64,000 nucleotides of DNA from Goleter apudmare HA4340-LM2 (GCA_019359495.1 JAHHHF010000093.1:1-64000); one strand, 5' to 3'; numbered from the stretch's first letter, positions 8,559-17,773 are shown. The notes: generated from the sequence alone by a model not told the origin. A program made the numbers and translations.

Positions 8559-11102
8559 TTACCGTTCCTGTCGCACGCCACCCACAACAGGCTTCACTTG
8601 GTCATCAGAAAATGGGTCAGTACCGCCACTCCAGTTAAAATCACTAATCCGGATGCTGAAGCCGCCTAATTCGAGGACTGGATTGTAACGCAAGGTTAAT
8701 CCATAAGTGCGGCGACTATACTCGACAATATAATCGGTGCTGCTTTCTCTACCTGTATCTAAATTTACTGAGGTTTGAAAGCCTACCCGAAATGGCCCGT
8801 AAATTTGTTGTGTAATTCCAGCACTCAAAACTTTGTTATCAACAGAACGATCAAACAAAAAGGGCGATAATCCACTGTTGAGACCTTGAGAATAACTGAC
8901 ATTAAAGGCGGTGTAGTCTAGATAAGAGCGAGAGAAATTGCCAATCTGCCCTTCTAAGCCAACTGTTCCAATTAAGGTGCTTTGGTTATCGCCATTGCTG
9001 TAATAGCTGGTAGTACCCGTAAGACCAGCGATCGCTCTTAAGTAAGGAACTACGGGGTTGGGTGAGTATCGCAATCCCTCAGTAGGGGTGGGTGGTAATG
9101 GTTTTCCTTGCCACAGGAATAAGCCACCACTCAAGGCTGCACTACCTTGTATCCGACTCAGTGAGATGCGATCATTTTCTCGATCGGGTTCTAGTAAGTC
9201 TAGGCGATCAGTGTTGGCATCAATTAATTGAGCGCCTGCTTGGTAACTAAGATTAATGCCACTATTCCCCAAGGGAATCACAGGAGAAATGAGCACGCCA
9301 CCCAAACTACTCTGCACAGTCTGAAAACCGAGGGTACCATTGTAGAGGCGATCGCGGTAGCTATATTCTAAATTCAACAAATGGGGATTGACATCGCCTA
9401 ATGCCTGGCGATACCGCAAACTGGCTCTCAAATTATCTTCTACTTCGCCGAAATCTAAGCTAGTTAACTCCCCATTCCCCTGAATTTCGGCTTTGGAATT
9501 CAAAGTAACATTGAGCTTTGTCCTGATGCCAAACAGTGACGCTATGTTAGCATTGCCATCTTGTATAGCCTTTTGCACAAAAAACTGGGGTGTGACACTC
9601 AAGCTAGTCCGGTCTGTATCCACCACTTGAAAGCCACGCTCAATAAACAAACCACCCCGTAAATCACCATCAAAGCCCAAGGAAGCGATCGCTGGCGTGA
9701 CATCACGTTCCCGACGATCAAGCTTTTGTTGATTGCGAGGAATACCTATGGCAAATTTATCATCAAAAACAAGCCGGGAGTTTTGTCCTCTGACGCGGTC
9801 TATCAGGGGCGCTTCTCGTGTCAGTGTCACCTCACCAGCCCGGAACTGTAGTTCTGGGGGGGAAAAAGGGTCATTGGTAATGCGAACCTCTTTGGCTTGC
9901 CAACCTCTGGGATAAAAATCAATCCGTTCGGCTTCAAAGCGAAGACGGTTGACAGCACCTCCTGATCTTGGTGGGGGAATGTTTCTCGCGTCTGCTGTAC
10001 CACCTACAGTAAATTCAACTCCTCCAGGACTGGCGACATTAGTTACAGGCTGATTAGCACGAATGCGATCGCTGATCGGACGCTGTGAGACACCACCAGC
10101 TGTGATATCGGTAGGTAAGAAGGCGACATCTTTTTCGGCTGTGGGTAAATAAATCTCGCCTCTGCCATTCAGCAGTTCCCCACTATCTTGAATAAAGTTA
10201 TAAGTAAAGCGTTCTCCACGCAGCACTTGATCCCCCCGTGTCAGTGCTACATTGCCTTCTCCCACGGCGATCAAGTTATCTAAATTTATTTGTAAGCGAT
10301 CAGCATCTACCACTGCACCATCAAAGCGCACTACGACATTTCCTTCCGCCGTGACAATCCGCCGTTTGTCATCAAATACTTGTTGATCAGAAATTACTTC
10401 CACAATTCTTTCTCTGACAGGCGGCGTGTTAGGAGGAGGAGTTGTTTCAGATGGCTGATTTGTCGGGTTTGGCTGGACTTGCGGCTTGAATTCGATTGTT
10501 GACGGTGCTGCTTGGGCGTTTGTGGAATTACGAGATGTAAACTCTATGACATTCTGTACTGGTTGAGAACTTGCGACATTTTGGGAGACAAGAGAATTGC
10601 TGCGATCGGTAAATTGGATGTTTTTTATATTGCTTAAGGGCGTTGCTTCATTGATAGATAAGGTCTGTGGTGGTGCTAAATTTTTGTTACTTGCAGAGGT
10701 TGGGGTAACTTGCTCAGAAATTTGTGCCTTGGCGACAGTAGGCTGTTCTGCCCTACCAGCTTCGCGCTGCACAGAGTAACCAATTGCCAGTGGCTCTCCC
10801 AACACTGCGGCACTGTTGGAAGTAGATACAGGAGAAAATTCGGGTGGGAAGCTCTCTGGTGTGTTGGGTGTAGATAAAGTTTGGGAAACTACTAAGTTAT
10901 TCCGAGTGGCTTTGACGGTAGTTGGCAAAGTCAGAGAATTCTCGTTTCCCTCCGCTTGAGACAGATTTTGATTTCCCTGCCTACCAGTGTCTGTTTCTAC
11001 AACTGAATTAAACTTTGCATCTTGAGCAGGTGAAACCAAACTTACAGGTTGTAATGGTTTCAGAATGGCGGGTGGTGTAGGTGGCAGAACTGGTTGAAGC
11101 AT
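8559..11102 (-). CDS. DUF3769 protein, LptD/OstA-like outer-membrane protein
   Basis: Large cyanobacterial envelope protein. Residues 1-225 are low-complexity and rich in Pro, Thr, Ser and Asn. Residues about 228-330 form an OstA/LptA-like beta-jellyroll strand series (RRIVTAEGNVVVRFDG, QVLRGERFTYNF). The remainder (about 390-847) has alternating short beta-strands typical of a barrel and ends with the DUF3769-type tail RISDFNWSGGTDPFSDD. By family this is the cyanobacterial counterpart of LptD, placing lipopolysaccharide or other lipid in the outer membrane. No classical signal peptide is seen at the chosen ATG (MLQPVLPP); an overlapping upstream open frame does not supply one in frame. psbI lies just upstream on the same strand. 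Confidence 0.82.
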   Translation of the reverse strand: MLQPVLPPTPPAILKPLQPVSLVSPAQDAKFNSVVETDTGRQGNQNLSQAEGNENSLTLPTTVKATRNNLVVSQTLSTPNTPESFPPEFSPVSTSNSAAVLGEPLAIGYSVQREAGRAEQPTVAKAQISEQVTPTSASNKNLAPPQTLSINEATPLSNIKNIQFTDRSNSLVSQNVASSQPVQNVIEFTSRNSTNAQAAPSTIEFKPQVQPNPTNQPSETTPPPNTPPVRERIVEVISDQQVFDDKRRIVTAEGNVVVRFDGAVVDADRLQINLDNLIAVGEGNVALTRGDQVLRGERFTYNFIQDSGELLNGRGEIYLPTAEKDVAFLPTDITAGGVSQRPISDRIRANQPVTNVASPGGVEFTVGGTADARNIPPPRSGGAVNRLRFEAERIDFYPRGWQAKEVRITNDPFSPPELQFRAGEVTLTREAPLIDRVRGQNSRLVFDDKFAIGIPRNQQKLDRRERDVTPAIASLGFDGDLRGGLFIERGFQVVDTDRTSLSVTPQFFVQKAIQDGNANIASLFGIRTKLNVTLNSKAEIQGNGELTSLDFGEVEDNLRASLRYRQALGDVNPHLLNLEYSYRDRLYNGTLGFQTVQSSLGGVLISPVIPLGNSGINLSYQAGAQLIDANTDRLDLLEPDRENDRISLSRIQGSAALSGGLFLWQGKPLPPTPTEGLRYSPNPVVPYLRAIAGLTGTTSYYSNGDNQSTLIGTVGLEGQIGNFSRSYLDYTAFNVSYSQGLNSGLSPFLFDRSVDNKVLSAGITQQIYGPFRVGFQTSVNLDTGRESSTDYIVEYSRRTYGLTLRYNPVLELGGFSIRISDFNWSGGTDPFSDDQVKPVVGGVRQER

Positions 11103-11140
11103 ATTTCAGCACAAGCAAGCTAACAAATAGCCAATAATTA

Positions 11141-11186
11141 GCCGGAAGGATGAATGACACTTTTTCAGTGTCTTCTACCTTCCGGC
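11141..11186 (-). terminator. Nested hairpin downstream of psbI
   Basis: A 9-bp perfect stem GCCGGAAGG (11141-11149)/CCTTCCGGC (11178-11186) encloses a second 5-bp stem GACAC/GTGTC with loop TTTTTCA. It starts 34 bases after the psbI stop on the minus strand and ends 39 bases before the next gene. No long U-tract follows, so it may be a terminator, an mRNA 3'-end stabiliser or an attenuator. Confidence 0.6.
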
Positions 11187-11219
11187 AGTAGTCGTACACA
11201 GATTTTAGTTATCGCGCTT

Positions 11220-11336
11220 CTACTCTAAATCCCGACGTCCGGGGTTACGAGCTGGGTCGTTCGACAAAAATCCGAAAACGAAGATAGCAACAAAGAAGGC
11301 AACTACAATATAAACAGCGATTTTTAAAGTCAGCAT
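11220..11336 (-). CDS. psbI: Photosystem II reaction center protein I
   Basis: A 38-residue membrane protein beginning [19 protein letters not shown] and ending NPGRRDLE, matching PsbI along its whole length. Residues about 5-25 are the single transmembrane helix, followed by the stromal [14 protein letters not shown] tail. PsbI sits beside D1 and CP43 and helps early assembly of the photosystem II reaction centre in the thylakoid membrane. The start is fixed by a good GGAGA ribosome-binding site six bases upstream. The gene is monocistronic-looking, flanked by a hairpin downstream and a 15-base palindrome in its 5' leader. No other psb gene is near, as is usual in Nostoc-type genomes. Confidence 0.95.
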   Translation of the reverse strand: MLTLKIAVYIVVAFFVAIFVFGFLSNDPARNPGRRDLE

Positions 11337-11712
11337 CAGAGATCTCCAAGGGATATGAGCAAGATAGAGAGCTGCTCTCTCAGTATCTGCCATGCAGAAA
11401 AGATAGCTCCTCTATATTACCCAAATCTTGCCCCTTTTTTGGATGATCCGATGAGAGTGAAAAACCATCACTTCAGCATCGAAGTTCTTAGTCAGGACTT
11501 TAGTCCTTCACTCAGGGAGCACTAAAGTGCTAACTACGAACCTCAGAAAACTTTTAAAATCAACTGCTAACAATCTTGGACGTTTGTTGATAGTATAGGT
11601 TTCCCAGTCTTAGCACAAAATGACCATTTGTTTAAATATTGCTGTTTTTGGCGATCGCCTGTCATCTTCAGTATTTTGTCAAATTCTCCAGCGATCAGCT
11701 CATTCACCCGTC
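11337..11712. other. psbI 5' leader and promoter region
   Basis: No gene seen. A perfect palindrome AGAGAGC T GCTCTCT lies at 11366-11380, about 30-45 bases upstream of the psbI start on the minus strand, so it would be in the leader mRNA or overlap the promoter. A weaker inverted pair around 11488-11535 (AGTCAGGACTTTAGTCC...AGTGCTAACTACGA) is repeat-like. Confidence 0.45.
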
Positions 11713-12408
11713 TTAATCGCTTAATGTTACTAGTTCTTGGCTGAGACGGCTTTTGATGACGCGTGCAGGTATACCCACAGCCACCGAGAACGGAGGAATA
11801 TCTTTATTAACAACTGCTCCAGCACCAATAACGCTGCCTTTACCAATGGTAACGCCATCTAATACTGTTACCCCATGTCCCAGCCAACAGTCATCTTCAA
11901 TCACAATTCCCTTGCGGCTCACACCTTGCTTGCTCATGGGTATCGTCGGATCTGCAAAATTATGATTATTGGCATATATTCCTGAATGGGCTGCGATCAT
12001 ACAGTTCTTACCAATTTTGATATCTCCAGGGCCAGCAATACACACGTCCGGTGCAATGAATGTTTCTTCATCAATGTGTATGCAGGTATTATTTAAACTG
12101 CCAATATCAACATTACGCTCAATCGCTACTCCATTCCCTAGACAAATTTTATTATTTTGGTGTCCTCTGCCATCTATCCTGACACCTTTCAAAATAAATA
12201 CTCCCTTGCCTATTTCAATACAATTAGTACTGAAAAACTCAACACCATTTTGAATATAAACTGGGCTATTTATCTTCGCAAAAATACTACGGTATATGAG
12301 ATTTCGTAATTTAGGACCAAGAGCTAGTGCTGGTAGATCACCTACTAAAGTAGTTACCAAAACTTCTTGTAAGCGCTGCCATTTTTCTAAGTATTTTTGA
12401 ATGTTCAC
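11713..12408 (-). CDS. Acyltransferase with hexapeptide repeats (LbH, maltose/sugar O-acetyltransferase-like)
   Basis: A 231-residue left-handed beta-helix acyltransferase. Residues about 40-215 show the [LIV]-G-x4 hexapeptide pattern (IEIGKGVFILKGVRIDG, IKIGKNCMIAAHSGIYANN, VIEDDCWLGHGVTVLDGVTI). The YANNHNF segment holds the probable catalytic His, and AVGIPARVIKSR is the usual C-terminal cap of CoA-dependent sugar O-acetyltransferases. It probably acetylates a cell-surface sugar or polysaccharide precursor; the substrate is not predictable. It stands alone, not in an obvious polysaccharide cluster. Length is normal for the family. Confidence 0.87.
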   Translation of the reverse strand: MNIQKYLEKWQRLQEVLVTTLVGDLPALALGPKLRNLIYRSIFAKINSPVYIQNGVEFFSTNCIEIGKGVFILKGVRIDGRGHQNNKICLGNGVAIERNVDIGSLNNTCIHIDEETFIAPDVCIAGPGDIKIGKNCMIAAHSGIYANNHNFADPTIPMSKQGVSRKGIVIEDDCWLGHGVTVLDGVTIGKGSVIGAGAVVNKDIPPFSVAVGIPARVIKSRLSQELVTLSD

Positions 12409-12498
12409 GGCTGAAATTCTCCCAGGTAAATTGTACTTAAAACTTGAAAATCCATGTATTCTGACAGTGCTACTTAACCTGATATTTTTAAATCTTAT

Positions 12499-12612
12499 AG
12501 CAATCCTATTTCAGTTGTGAAAAATATCGGTTTTGGCTGTTGACTGTTGACTGTCAACGGTTAACAGTCAACAACCCTACATGTAAGATTTTACAAATCA
12601 TTTAGGATTGCT
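12499..12612. mobile_element. MITE-like element with AGCAATCCTA ends and heptamer core
   Basis: Imperfect terminal inverted repeats of about 25 bp: left AGCAATCCTATTTCAGTTGT and right (reverse complement) AGCAATCCTAAATGATTTGT. The middle, 12539-12573, consists of five heptamers (GTTGACT, GTTGACT, GTCAACG, GTTAACA, GTCAACA) that themselves make a palindrome. It has no coding capacity. Confidence 0.65.
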
Positions 12613-14145
12613 GTAGTAACTGTATACAGAGACGTACCAACTTAGAATTGATGCTGAAAAAGCTTTCCTGATTCCAGGAATATACAATCTAGTTTTGACT
12701 ATTTAGGTAATATTATCGCTGCAATTTTGCTGGATTAATCAAATAACATGCACAACAACTTTTCTTTGATTCTGCAAATTAATTGTGTTTAATCACCGAA
12801 AAATGTCGTAGCAATGTCGCCATGCGAGAACAACACAAATAATGCTTGTAATTCTTGTTTCCTTAGAGATGAAACTCATTACATTGCAGCATCACAGCAC
12901 AAAATGTTAAATTATTAAATTGGATGCACTAAGAATACTCAATACTTAACTCAAGTAGCAAATTTGCAAAACTTATTCTGCAACTAACAATACAGTTTTT
13001 ACCCAGTTGCTACTTCCTATGATTAAGCATTGATCTATGCTCACAATTTAAGTTAACAAGATTTGTGTTAACAAAACTACATTACAATTTGCTTATACCT
13101 GAGTTAAAGCAAGTTTTTACTCTACACTAAATTGAGTGTAGTTATTGTCGAATTTAAACTATTTCCAAATAAAATTTCCTAGTTTAGGGTGGAACGTCCC
13201 CTACTTCAGCCATTACATTAAAATTAACCATCGGTGCAAACAAGTAAGCGCTTCCTCGACTACTATAACGCCCTTCTTGCAACGAATTTCTAGAGTATGC
13301 TGCTCTAATCATGTTGCACACAGATGTTTTACAGACTACCAAACAACTCTTAACAATTACAGAAATGGAGTGTAGTTACGAGTTGTTTCAAAGCATAACA
13401 CAAGATTTAGTTTTAGTAGCTCCATCTTCAGAAAGAAATTGATTTTAATATTCTCTGTATCTCAAATGTAAGATATTTTCCAGAGGCTATATTTACTTAA
13501 ATTGGGAGCATCCCAAATGTGTAAATTTATTTTTTTGTAGTGATGGCTCTTTAGCCCGCTTCCTGGACATTAGGGAGCTACAAATTTTATTTTTGCAAAA
13601 ATGGGATGCTCGCCTTAAATTACCATTCACGTCTGATGTGAATCAATATCAATCGTTACACATACATTCTTTGCAGAGAACATCCAAAGACTTTTAGTAA
13701 AACAGAAAATTCATCGGTGTTGTGCCCCTACCCGGATGCTGATCATTATTGCGCTGATTCTCAAAATAATGATTTGCAACACTGGGGACTTTTATTCTAT
13801 GAGAGGCGTTTGTAATTCACATTAGGCGTCATTCCTAAAATATTTATACTAAGCGAAGAATTATCTGCTTTTGAGGATGTTAGTTGTAAATTAAACGATT
13901 TTAAATTTATTTCTACTGAAGTTACTTAATTCATAGCTAGTCTGTAAAAGTAGTGCGATCGCTTACATCTGCCAATTTGTAAATCACCCGAATGGATGAG
14001 CCAAGCGGGTGATGTGTAATAGGTGCTACTCATTATAAGTTTTAGAGAAAACATAGACAAGTTTTCCTTTCACCAACGCTCTGCTCGACAAAAACAAATG
14101 CCTAGAGTAAGGTATTACTCTCAACTTCCACACTAAGTTAAAATT
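12613..14145. other. Long gene-free region
   Basis: About 1.5 kb without a supportable gene on either strand; the short open frames there are A+T-rich and have no recognisable motif. It contains a partial copy of the GGGAGCATCCC repeat at 13504-13611 and a small hairpin CTACACT (13122-13128)/AGTGTAG (13135-13141). The stretch is A+T-rich and could hold promoters or small RNAs, but none can be recognised by sequence. Confidence 0.5.
13504..13611. repeat. GGGAGCATCCC repeat, short internal-deletion copy
   Basis: This 108-bp unit matches the first part of the copies at 18549 and 60824 almost base for base, from GGGAGCATCCCAAATGTG to the terminal GGGATGCTC. It lacks a 13-base segment (AAGATGCTCCCAC) that the other two have between GGGAGC and TACAAATTT, and it lacks their right-hand half. 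Confidence 0.75.
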
Positions 14146-14469
14146 ATGGTTTTTATTAAAGAAATTGTCCAACAAGCTTTGTGTACTGGCTATTTGAGTA
14201 TTGCAGATCAAAAACAGATGCAATTACTGCTCCAAAGCAATTATGACTCAGAAGATTTAGATGCCTTCATAATTTTGCAACGAGCTGTTGCGGCTGGTGA
14301 TGTCAAGCAAGAATTACGCAGTCAAAAAACTACACTTTCTACTACAGGTAAAGAAGCCGCAGCTAACATTAAACTTGCTTACCAAATCGCTGCGGAGATG
14401 GCTTTTGCCGCAGCCCTGGCTCTAACTATGCCAAAAAGTAGCAAAGATCATTCTTCTTTAGGTGCGTAA
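14146..14469 (+). CDS. Small conserved-looking protein of unknown function
   Basis: A 107-residue protein, not assigned to a named family. The N-terminal 60 residues look folded and helical (IKEIVQQALCTGYLSIADQKQMQLLL, mixed acidic and aliphatic), followed by a linker around 65-80 (QSQKTT, STTGKEAA) and an Ala-rich helix near 82-100 (IAAEMAFAAALALTM). There is no signal peptide or clear membrane segment. Codon use resembles the neighbours and the gene sits alone between repeat-rich gaps, so it is probably real. A role cannot be inferred. Confidence 0.6.
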   Translation: MVFIKEIVQQALCTGYLSIADQKQMQLLLQSNYDSEDLDAFIILQRAVAAGDVKQELRSQKTTLSTTGKEAAANIKLAYQIAAEMAFAAALALTMPKSSKDHSSLGA

Positions 14470-15026
14470 AATATTACTCTTACTTGCTGAGAAGTGTCTT
14501 CAGGTGTACCACTTTTACAGCTATAAGGTGGCGACTGTACAGGCTTTTGCATTTAAAATCTGTCTTAGTTTGATGTGAATATAATTAAAAAATTATTAAA
14601 TATAAGGCTTTCGCCGAGGGTAACAGTAAGCTATCCTTAGGTTCAACTAAAAACTAGGTATATTGAGTTATCGCTAAAGCTCTATTTTGGTGCATATAGG
14701 AATCCGATTTGATATCTGAAAAAATCTCAGTATGTGTAGGGTGTGTTAGGCGCAAGCCGTAACGCACCGAAAGCTTTGGTGGGGTGCGTTACGCTGTCGC
14801 TAACACACCCTACGTATCTGTTCAAAAATCAAATATGAGTCCCATATCATGATTGCAGTTATAAAATAAATATAAACATTCAGCACTGAGTTTAAGCTAA
14901 ATACTACAGTGCCTGTTCGTTTTAAGAGTTAGTAAATTACAACTAATAATTTAAGTTTTACCTTGCCAAGCACATAGTGAAGGAGAGTGCATAGCATTAG
15001 AAAGATACCTAGTGTAGACTTCAGCA
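14470..15026. other. Intergenic region upstream of glucan phosphorylase
   Basis: No gene recognised. It includes the MITE-like element listed separately (14694-14847). The rest is A+T-rich and probably holds the promoter of the phosphorylase. Confidence 0.45.
14694..14847. mobile_element. MITE-like element with ATATAGGA/ATATGGGA ends and GC-rich palindrome
   Basis: The ends form imperfect inverted repeats of about 27 bp (left ATATAGGAATCCGATTTGAT, right in reverse ATATGGGACTCATATTTGAT). Inside is a perfect 14-bp pair GTAGGGTGTGTTAG (14736-14749)/CTAACACACCCTAC (14800-14813) and within that GTAACGCACC (14759-14768)/GGTGCGTTAC (14783-14792). The right 37 bases recur alone at 18776-18812 with one mismatch. 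No open frame is present. Confidence 0.75.
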
Positions 15027-15109
15027 ATGACTGTAAGAGTGATACCCAATGCTGCATCAAGTCAGAGTATTTTTACAAATACAGTATAAACAATTGGCAA
15101 CATTGGGTA
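15027..15109 (+). promoter_or_regulatory. Leader hairpin and mini-ORF upstream of glucan phosphorylase
   Basis: TACCCAATGCTGC (15043-15055) and GCAACATTGGGTA (15097-15109) are 13-base arms with one mismatch, separated by 41 bases and ending 48 bases before the phosphorylase ATG. The left arm lies inside a 20-codon open frame (ATG 15027, stop 15087-15089). This may be a leader structure or an operator pair; no known riboswitch class is recognised. Confidence 0.35.
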
Positions 15110-15157
15110 AAAACAGTAAACAATAGCCATAGCTAAACATTGGAGTTTTGCCAACCT

Positions 15158-17722
15158 ATGCAGCCAATTCGTACATTTAACGTCTCTCCTTCATTACCGC
15201 CGCGACTCGAACCGCTGCGGCGGCTGGCATATAACTTGCACTGGGATTGGAACGTTGACACTAAGGATTTATTTCGTCGTTTAGACCCCGATTTGTGGGA
15301 ATCTAGCCGCCATAACCCAGTCTTAATGCTGGGTACGATCAGTCAATCCCGGCTGTTGGAAGTTGTTGAAGATGAAGGCTTCCTGGCGCAAATGGACCGA
15401 GCTGCCCGTCAGTTAGAAGACTATTTGCAGGAACACACTTGGTACCAAAAACAACGTAGCCAGAAACCAAAGGAATGTTTTGCCTATTTTTCGGCTGAAT
15501 TTGGACTTGTAGATTGTTTGCCTGTCTATTCTGGAGGTTTGGGGGTGCTGGCAGGCGACCACCTCAAGTCTGCTAGTGACTTGGGTTTACCGTTGGTTGG
15601 CGTGGGTTTACTTTACCAGCAAGGCTACTTCGCTCAGTATTTAAATGCTGATGGTTGGCAGCAAGAACGCTATCCCATCAATGATTTCTACAATATGCCT
15701 TTGCATCTGGAGCGAAATCCTGATGGCTCTGAGCTAAGGATTGCTGTACAGTATCCAGGACGCCAGGTGTACGCTCGTGTTTGGCGTGTACAGGTGGGAA
15801 CTGTGCCACTGTATATGTTGGACACCAACATCGAGCCAAACAATCCCTACGACCACGACATCACAGATCAGCTGTATGGTGGCGACATTGACATGCGTAT
15901 CCACCAGGAAATTATGCTGGGGATCGGTGGTGTACAGATGTTGAAGGCGTTGGGCTATCAAGTCACCGCTTACCACATGAATGAAGGTCACGCAGCCTTC
16001 TCTGCCTTAGAACGTATCCGCAGCTTAATTCAAGAAGAGGGGTTAAGTTATGCGGATGCCAAACAGGTTGTAGGTTCTAGTAATATCTTCACTACCCATA
16101 CGCCAGTCCCGGCGGGAATTGATTTGTTTCCTCCAGACAAAATTTTGCACTACTTGGGCTACTATGCAGATATTTTTGACCTGCCTAAAGAACAATTTTT
16201 AGGACTGGGGCGAGAAAATACAGGGGATTTATCTGGGCCTTTCAGTATGGCGGTGTTGGCGTTGAAAATGGCGACATTTTCTAACGGTGTAGCCCAACTG
16301 CATGGCGTGGTATCGCGGCAAATGTTTCAGGGTTTATGGAAGAAAGTGCCAGTAGAGGAAGTACCCATTGCGGCAATCACTAATGGTGTCCATGCCCGGA
16401 GCTGTGTCGCCAAATCAACTCAAGAGTTGTACGATCGCTATTTAGGGCCAAACTGGTCATCAGCACCGCCAGATAGCCAGTTGTGGGAGCGGATGGCAGC
16501 AATCCCTGATGAGGAATTGTGGCGCAATCATGAACGCTGCCGCTTGGATATGATTTTGTATGTGCGGGAGCATTTAGTCAAGCATTTACGCGATCGCGGT
16601 GCTTCTGCCTCTGAAATTGCCCAAGCCCAAGAAGTTCTTGATCCCAACGTCTTAACCATCGGCTTTGCGCGCCGCTTTGCTACCTACAAACGTGCCACCC
16701 TATGGATGCGTGATTTAGAACGGATCAGAAAGATTTTGCTAGGGAATAAAAACCGCAAAGTCCAATTTGTGATTGCTGGTAAGGCCCACCCCAAAGATAT
16801 CCCCGGTAAAGAACTCATCCGTGATATTAATCATTTCATCCGCGAACAAAACTTAGAAAAACAAGTAGTGTTCGTGCCAAATTACGACATTCATATCGCC
16901 CGGTTAATGGTGTCTGGTTGCGATATTTGGTTAAATACACCCCGTCGTCCTAGGGAAGCCTCTGGGACTAGCGGGATGAAAGCCGCCATGAATGGATTGC
17001 CCAACCTCAGCGTTTTAGATGGTTGGTGGGATGAAGCTGATTATGTCCGCACAGGTTGGGCAATTGGACACGGAGAAAATTACGAAGATCCCAACTACCA
17101 AGATGAGGTGGAAGCCAACGCCCTCTACGATTTAATCGAGAAAGAAGTTGCGCCCCTATTTTATGATCACCGGGATGTCGATAATTTGCCCCGTCCCTGG
17201 GTTGCCAAAATGAAAGATGCAATCCGCCTCAATTGTCCGTTCTTTAATACGGCGCGGATGGTACGAGAATATGCCCAAAGAGCTTATTTCTCTGCTAGCG
17301 ATCGCTATCATACCCTGACTGCTGATAATTACCTGCCAGCCAAAGAACTAGCTGAGTGGAAAGCTAAATTGAGCGAACACTGGTTCAATATCAAAATCAA
17401 AGATATTGATGTATCAGCCGCGTCTGACATTGAGGTAAATCAAACCGTTAGTGTCAAAGCCAAGGTAGACTTAGCAACCTTGACTAACAACGATGTGCAG
17501 GTGGAACTTTACCAAGGCACCATCGATGCCAACGGTGATATAGTCAATGCTATACCTGTGGTCATGGATTATCAAGGCGAAGATACACAAGGTATCAGTA
17601 CTTACACGGCTAACATCACCTACACCACCTCTGGTTTGCAAGGCTTGTCTTTGCGGGTATTACCAAAACATAAATACCTCTCCAATGCTTATGAGCCAAG
17701 GCTAATTGCTTGGGCTGGATAA
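15158..17722 (+). CDS. glgP: Alpha-glucan (glycogen) phosphorylase, GT35
   Basis: Pyridoxal-phosphate enzyme releasing glucose 1-phosphate from glycogen, cytoplasmic. About 854 residues, the length of the bacterial alpha-glucan phosphorylase subfamily with an N-terminal DUF3417-type region (residues about 10-115, PRLEPLRRLAYNLHWDWN). Seen: AYFSAEFGL and YSGGLGVLAGDHLKSASDLG (nucleotide/glucan-site loop), HMNEGHAAF, TFARRFATYKRA-type segment (GFARRFATYKRATL) and the PLP-Lys motif EASGTSGMKAAMNG (Lys608). The ATG at 15158 gives the canonical MQPIRTFNV start; an upstream TTG is in frame but unlikely. The C-terminal 130 residues are beta-rich. In Nostoc-type cells it supports night and heterocyst carbohydrate supply. 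Confidence 0.93.
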   Translation: MQPIRTFNVSPSLPPRLEPLRRLAYNLHWDWNVDTKDLFRRLDPDLWESSRHNPVLMLGTISQSRLLEVVEDEGFLAQMDRAARQLEDYLQEHTWYQKQRSQKPKECFAYFSAEFGLVDCLPVYSGGLGVLAGDHLKSASDLGLPLVGVGLLYQQGYFAQYLNADGWQQERYPINDFYNMPLHLERNPDGSELRIAVQYPGRQVYARVWRVQVGTVPLYMLDTNIEPNNPYDHDITDQLYGGDIDMRIHQEIMLGIGGVQMLKALGYQVTAYHMNEGHAAFSALERIRSLIQEEGLSYADAKQVVGSSNIFTTHTPVPAGIDLFPPDKILHYLGYYADIFDLPKEQFLGLGRENTGDLSGPFSMAVLALKMATFSNGVAQLHGVVSRQMFQGLWKKVPVEEVPIAAITNGVHARSCVAKSTQELYDRYLGPNWSSAPPDSQLWERMAAIPDEELWRNHERCRLDMILYVREHLVKHLRDRGASASEIAQAQEVLDPNVLTIGFARRFATYKRATLWMRDLERIRKILLGNKNRKVQFVIAGKAHPKDIPGKELIRDINHFIREQNLEKQVVFVPNYDIHIARLMVSGCDIWLNTPRRPREASGTSGMKAAMNGLPNLSVLDGWWDEADYVRTGWAIGHGENYEDPNYQDEVEANALYDLIEKEVAPLFYDHRDVDNLPRPWVAKMKDAIRLNCPFFNTARMVREYAQRAYFSASDRYHTLTADNYLPAKELAEWKAKLSEHWFNIKIKDIDVSAASDIEVNQTVSVKAKVDLATLTNNDVQVELYQGTIDANGDIVNAIPVVMDYQGEDTQGISTYTANITYTTSGLQGLSLRVLPKHKYLSNAYEPRLIAWAG

Positions 17723-17746
17723 CAGTGTTGAGTTATGAGTAACGAG

Positions 17747-17773
17747 TGCTGAGTACTTCACAACTACTCAGCA
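17747..17773. terminator. Hairpin between convergent genes
   Basis: TGCTGAGTA (17747-17755) and TACTCAGCA (17765-17773) form a 9-bp perfect stem with a 9-base loop, overlapping the stop codon of the DUF429 gene. It is placed to end transcription in both directions, but no U-tract is visible, so the call is tentative. Confidence 0.45.

Noticed and set aside
11008-11199. Possible frameshifted N-terminus giving DUF3769 a signal peptide
   Set aside because: It contains a hydrophobic stretch (YWLFVSLLVLKY) but overlaps the hairpin after psbI and would need a frameshift; DUF3769 has a natural ATG.
13145-13375. Open frame of 76 codons in the long gene-free gap
   Set aside because: Cys/His-rich but random in look, no start context, A+T-rich flanks and no family motif.
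12409-15157. tRNA, tmRNA, RNase P or riboswitch genes in the long gaps
   Set aside because: No cloverleaf T-arm consensus or known conserved core was found by eye.
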